Shown here piece by piece: positions 60,256 to 64,000 of a stretch of 64,000 nt of DNA. The position numbers were made by a program, and so were the translations under genes. The notes below the pieces were generated by a model. That model was not told where the DNA came from, did not search any database, and saw nothing but the letters and a program-made list of their open reading frames with translations. The first letter of the stretch is position 1; every line of letters begins with the position of its first letter. This stretch comes from Pseudarthrobacter naphthalenicus (GTDB taxonomy: Bacteria > Actinomycetota > Actinomycetes > Actinomycetales > Micrococcaceae): the NCBI RefSeq assembly GCF_029076445.1, contig NZ_JARESG010000001.1, positions 310,001 through 374,000 of the forward strand, given 5' to 3'.

Positions 60256-61449
60256 GTGACTGCAACCCGTGGCGAACACCCGCACAAGGACCACTCTTCC
60301 GAGGTCGACGACGCTGCAACCGTGCATGCCGGGCCGCCTGAGGGCCCTGCCGCCGGCGTCGCCGCTGCCGGGAACTACGGCCCACCGAATCGGCGGACGG
60401 GGGACAGGCGGGTCTCCGTCATGATGCTCTCGGGAGTCCTGGCTGTGGGTCTGGGAATAGCGGCGGCCACCATTCCGGTGCCGTATGTAGTGGAACGGGC
60501 CGGCCCCACGTTCAATACGCTCGACAGGTCCGGCGATACCCCTGTCATAAGTGTCACGGGCCACGAGACCTACCCCGCGAAAGGCAACCTGGACCTGACC
60601 ACGGTTTACGTCGAGGGCGGCCCCACAGGCCCGGTCAGCATTGTGGGAGTCTTCGGCGCATGGCTGGACAGGTCAAAGTCCGTGTACCCGCAGGAGCTGA
60701 TCTATCCCACGGGCACCACCAAGGAGCAGGCGGAAGAGCAGAGTTCCGTGGCCATGACCACCTCCCAGGAGAACGCTGTTGCCTCGGCTCTGCGGGAGCT
60801 CAACATTCCTTTTGGCCAACAGCTCCAGGCCGCGGGCCTCTCCAACGGGTCGCCGTCGGCCGGCAAGGTCCAGGACGGTGACATTTTCGAGACCATCAAC
60901 GGGAAGCCCATCACCTCGCTCACTGTGGTGCAGGAGGAACTGGCCGCCGGCAGGGGAGCGCCCGTGACCCTCGTGGTGCAGCGGGCGGGGGAGTCCTTGG
61001 CCCAGACCATTACACCCAAGGACAACGGGTCCGGCCGTTACATCCTCGGCATCATGCTGAAGTACGTGTTTACGTTCCCGTTCGACGTCAAGATCTCCCT
61101 GGACAAGGTGGGCGGCCCGAGTGCCGGGCTGATGTTCGCGCTGGGCATCGTGGACACCGTCACGCCCGGCGACCTGACCGGGGGCAAGCACATCGCCGGT
61201 ACGGGCACCATCAGTCCCGACGGCACTGTGGGCCCCATCGGCGGGATACGCCAGAAGATGCTCGGCGCGCGCGCCGGCGGGGCCACACTGTTCCTCGCCC
61301 CGGCCGATAACTGCGACGAAGTTGCGGGCAATGTGCCGGAGGGCCTGCAGGTGGTCAAGGTGGAGAACCTTGACCAGGCGCGATCCGCCGTCGAACGCGC
61401 GGCATCATCCCAGGACACGGCCGGTTTGCCCTCCTGCGCCAGCAACTAG
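60256..61449 (+). CDS. Membrane-anchored PDZ and Lon-type (S16) protease
   Basis: A 397-aa protein. A polar N-terminus leads to one transmembrane helix (about residues 53-73), an extracytoplasmic PDZ domain (about 195-265), and a Lon proteolytic domain with the Ser-Lys dyad: S289 in KVGGPSAGLMFALG and K334 in GGIRQKMLGA. The family (YlbL/Rv3194c) lacks the ATPase of Lon. Its substrates are unknown. GTG at 60256 follows TAGTGT by 7 nt. Two genes of the same order, DUF2342 and UPF0182, flank it. Confidence 0.9.
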   Translation: MTATRGEHPHKDHSSEVDDAATVHAGPPEGPAAGVAAAGNYGPPNRRTGDRRVSVMMLSGVLAVGLGIAAATIPVPYVVERAGPTFNTLDRSGDTPVISVTGHETYPAKGNLDLTTVYVEGGPTGPVSIVGVFGAWLDRSKSVYPQELIYPTGTTKEQAEEQSSVAMTTSQENAVASALRELNIPFGQQLQAAGLSNGSPSAGKVQDGDIFETINGKPITSLTVVQEELAAGRGAPVTLVVQRAGESLAQTITPKDNGSGRYILGIMLKYVFTFPFDVKISLDKVGGPSAGLMFALGIVDTVTPGDLTGGKHIAGTGTISPDGTVGPIGGIRQKMLGARAGGATLFLAPADNCDEVAGNVPEGLQVVKVENLDQARSAVERAASSQDTAGLPSCASN

Positions 61450-61548
61450 ACTGAGGCCAGGAACTAAGCTTTACCGCCACTCGTGGCAGATATGACGGAC
61501 GTTGCCACACGCTTGACCGGTGCCGGACGTCAACCGCACGCACGCTCT

Positions 61549-61554
61549 TAATGT
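61549..61554 (+). promoter_or_regulatory. Candidate -10 of the UPF0182 gene
   Basis: TAATGT lies about 31 nt before the TTG start, giving a leader of roughly 25 nt with a GAGG ribosome site at 61574-61577. No strong -35 is seen, so confidence is low. Confidence 0.3.
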
Positions 61555-61585
61555 AAATCTGACGATCAGCTATGAGGTACCGAGT

Positions 61586-64000
61586 TTGTCCCGTCCCACC
61601 AGCCCCATCCCGCCCGGAAGACCCCCATCACGACGCGGGGCTCTGACACCCACCCTGATAGTCGTTGCCCTGGTAGTTGTGGGCTTCATCTTCTTCGCCA
61701 ACGTGTGGACTGACGTCCTGTGGTACCAGCAGCTCGGTTACTTCGAAGTGTTCCTGACCGAGAACCTCGCCAGGATCCTGATCTTCCTTGCCGGCTTCGC
61801 GCTGATGTTCGCGGCGGTTTTTTTTGCAATCCGCATCGCCTACCGCGCGAGGCCCGTCTACGCACCGGACTCCGAAATGCGGGACAACCTTAACCGGTAC
61901 CAGGCACAGCTTGAACCTGTCCGCCGCGTTGTCATGGTGGGCCTGCCCATTCTGTTCGGCCTCTTTGCCGGCAGCGCCGCCGCCAGCCAGTGGCAGAAAG
62001 TCCTGCTCTTCTTCAACCAGCAACCCTTCGGCCAGGAAGACCCCCTCTTCAGACTGGATATCAGCTTCTATGTGATGACCTTGCCGTTCCTCGGATTCGT
62101 CACAGGATTCCTGATCAGCGTGGTGGTTGTGGCTGGCATCGCCGGCATTCTTACCCACTACCTCTACGGCAGCATCCGCCTGATGGAACGCGGCGTGTTC
62201 ACCAGCAGGGCCGCGCAAATCCACCTCGCCGTCACGGGCGCCAGCTTCCTGATCCTGCTTGGCGTCAATTTCTGGCTGGACCGCTATTCCGCACTTCAAA
62301 GCAACGGCGGCCGCTGGGCCGGCGCCCTGTACACCGACGTCAACGCCGTGATTCCCACCAAGGCAATCCTCGCCGTCGCCGCAGTACTGGTGGCCATCCT
62401 CTTCATCATCGCCGCCGTCATCGGCCGCTGGCGTCTGCCGGTCATCGGTACCGCCATGCTGGTCATTACCTCGATCCTCGCCGGTGGCGTGTACCCCTGG
62501 GTCATCCAGCAATTCCAGGTGCGGCCTTCCGAGCAGACGCTCGAGAAGGATTACATTGAACGGAACATCAAGATGACCCGGGCCGCCTACGGCCTGGACC
62601 AGATCCAGGTGGACCGCTACAACGCGACAAACACGGCCAATACCGGAGCGCTCGCCCCGGACGCGCAGACCACAGCCAACATCAGGCTCCTGGATCCCAA
62701 CCTCATCTCCGACGCGTTCGCCCAGCTGGAACAGTACCGGCCGTACTACCAGTTCCCCGCGTCCTTGAACGTTGACCGGTACGAAATCGACGGCAAGATC
62801 CAGGACACCGTCATTGCGGTGCGTGAGCTGAACCCCGTCAACGTCGCCACCAACCAGCAGGGCTGGCTGAACCAGCACGTTGTCTATACCCATGGCTACG
62901 GTGTGGTCGCGGCCAAGGGCAACAAGTTCACCGTTGACGGAAAGCCGGAGTTCCTGCAGTCCGGCATTCCCTCCACCGGCGTCCTTGGTAACGACTCGAC
63001 ATACCAGCCGCGGATCTACTTCGGCGAGAATTCTCCGGAGTACTCCATTGTTGGGGCCCCCGCGGGCGCGACCCCCCGTGAACAGGACAGGCCCTCCGGT
63101 AAAGAGGGTGAAGCGGACAACCAGTACACCTTCGAAGGCAACGGCGGCCCGAACGTGGGCAGCTTCTTCAACAAAATCCTATACTCCATCAAGTTCCAGT
63201 CCTCGGACCTGCTGCTGTCCGACGGAGTCAACGCCGAGTCGCAGATCCTGTACGACCGCAACCCCCGGGAGCGCGTCGAAAAGGTAGCGCCCTACCTGAC
63301 CGTTGACGGCAACGCCTACCCTGCCGTGGTGGACGGCCGCGTCAAATGGATTGTGGACGGCTATACCACCAGCCAGTACTACCCCTACTCACAGCAGGAA
63401 CAGCTCTCGGCGGCCACTGCAGACTCGCAGACCTCTGCCGGGCGATCAGTAGCACTGCCCAACAGCTCCGTGAACTACATCAGGAACTCCGTCAAAGCCA
63501 CCGTCGACGCATACGACGGTTCGGTGACTTTGTACGCCTGGGATGACCAGGACCCCATCCTGAAGGCCTGGCAGAAGGTTTACCCGAACTCCCTGAAGCC
63601 CTTCTCGGAGATGTCCGGTGACGTCATGAGTCACGTCCGTTACCCTGAGGACCTGTTCAAGGTTCAGCGTGAACTCCTTGGCCGCTACCACGTCACGGAG
63701 CCGGGAAGCTTCTACCAGGCGAAGGATGTCTGGAGCGTTCCCAACGATCCCACGGTGTCCACCGACGTCAAGCAGCCGCCGTTCTACATGTCGCTGCAGA
63801 TGCCGGACCAGAAGGAGCCGGCCTTCCAGCTGACGTCCTCCTACATTCCGCAGATCGTGAACGGCACCGCCCGAAACGTCCTCTACGGATTCCTGGCCGC
63901 TGACTCGGACGCCGGTAACCAGAAGGGCGTGAAGGCCGACACCTACGGCAAGCTCAGGCTCCTCCAGATTCCACCGGAGATCCAGGTTCCCGGACCGGGC
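61586..64000 (+). CDS. UPF0182 family membrane protein, 3' end outside the window
   Basis: The frame is open from 61586 to the window end (805 codons; the family is usually near 1000). The TTG start has GAGG 8 nt upstream and yields [18 protein letters not shown] then the first helix. Seven or so transmembrane helices fill the first 330 residues, with [16 protein letters not shown] and [14 protein letters not shown], and a large extracytoplasmic domain follows ([44 protein letters not shown]). The mycobacterial homologue is Rv3193c as I recall. Function unknown; partial only because the window stops. Confidence 0.92.
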   Translation, partial: MSRPTSPIPPGRPPSRRGALTPTLIVVALVVVGFIFFANVWTDVLWYQQLGYFEVFLTENLARILIFLAGFALMFAAVFFAIRIAYRARPVYAPDSEMRDNLNRYQAQLEPVRRVVMVGLPILFGLFAGSAAASQWQKVLLFFNQQPFGQEDPLFRLDISFYVMTLPFLGFVTGFLISVVVVAGIAGILTHYLYGSIRLMERGVFTSRAAQIHLAVTGASFLILLGVNFWLDRYSALQSNGGRWAGALYTDVNAVIPTKAILAVAAVLVAILFIIAAVIGRWRLPVIGTAMLVITSILAGGVYPWVIQQFQVRPSEQTLEKDYIERNIKMTRAAYGLDQIQVDRYNATNTANTGALAPDAQTTANIRLLDPNLISDAFAQLEQYRPYYQFPASLNVDRYEIDGKIQDTVIAVRELNPVNVATNQQGWLNQHVVYTHGYGVVAAKGNKFTVDGKPEFLQSGIPSTGVLGNDSTYQPRIYFGENSPEYSIVGAPAGATPREQDRPSGKEGEADNQYTFEGNGGPNVGSFFNKILYSIKFQSSDLLLSDGVNAESQILYDRNPRERVEKVAPYLTVDGNAYPAVVDGRVKWIVDGYTTSQYYPYSQQEQLSAATADSQTSAGRSVALPNSSVNYIRNSVKATVDAYDGSVTLYAWDDQDPILKAWQKVYPNSLKPFSEMSGDVMSHVRYPEDLFKVQRELLGRYHVTEPGSFYQAKDVWSVPNDPTVSTDVKQPPFYMSLQMPDQKEPAFQLTSSYIPQIVNGTARNVLYGFLAADSDAGNQKGVKADTYGKLRLLQIPPEIQVPGPG

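Overview
The window is a chromosomal core region of a high-GC actinobacterium. Protein sequences and gene order fit the Micrococcaceae, most likely Arthrobacter or Pseudarthrobacter (inference from recalled family sequences; no search was run). I found no rRNA, tRNA, CRISPR array, prophage or insertion sequence. About 56 genes are densely packed, many with 4-bp start/stop overlaps.

Layout. (1) 1-1959, minus: glutamate-type ABC importer (gluA, gluB, start of gluC). (2) 2076-15547: a block resembling the Mycobacterium tuberculosis Rv1205-Rv1253 neighbourhood: LOG-family hydrolase, DivIVA-like and PIG-V-like membrane genes, DUF3117, O-methyltransferase, sigE with its zinc anti-sigma factor, tatB, mrp, DUF1003, a PRC/MgtE-N/CBS protein, a general-stress membrane protein, and a LpqY-SugAB-like sugar importer without its own ATPase, behind a LacI-type operator. 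(3) 15740-22708: aminopeptidase P, PHP phosphoesterase, orphan DNA methyltransferase coupled to a DEAD-box helicase, and an RNB ribonuclease. (4) 22814-26809: thiamine genes, thiE divergent from TPP-riboswitch-controlled thiO-thiS-thiG, then a pterin dehydratase/VOC fusion. (5) 26843-29443: small membrane protein, DUF3107, TetR regulator and moeZ. (6) 29601-42178: a near-complete coproporphyrin-dependent heme pathway (hemA, hemE, hemY/cgoX, hemQ/chdC, hemH/cpfC, hemC, hemD, hemB, hemL), interrupted by an unknown Pro/Ala-rich exported protein and a luciferase-like flavin oxidoreductase. (7) 42295-44757: a second polar amino-acid ABC importer. (8) 45065-64000: a DNA-repair block resembling Rv3193c-Rv3204: 3'-5' exonuclease, alkyltransferase-like protein, adnA-adnB, phosphotransferase-like protein, nudC, uvrD2, two metalloprotease-like proteins, PDZ-Lon protease, and a UPF0182 membrane protein cut by the window end.

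Regulation seen in the sequence. Many starts have a TANNNT -10 element ending 5-8 nt before the start codon, the signature of leaderless mRNAs. Two repair promoters match the mycobacterial RecA-NDp (PafBC) pattern TTGTCRGTG-N8-TANNNT: a perfect 9/9 -35 block 6 nt (after the -10) before the adnA GTG, and an 8/9 block before nudC-uvrD2. This would put DNA-end resection, NAD-RNA/NADH hydrolysis and UvrD2 under LexA-independent damage control. Two convergent intergenic spaces hold striking palindromic elements, one running exactly from one stop codon to the opposing stop codon.

The best candidates for undescribed biology are the exported Pro-rich protein inside the heme cluster, the kinase-fold protein lacking its metal-binding Asp beside adnAB, and the damage-promoter wiring of the repair block.
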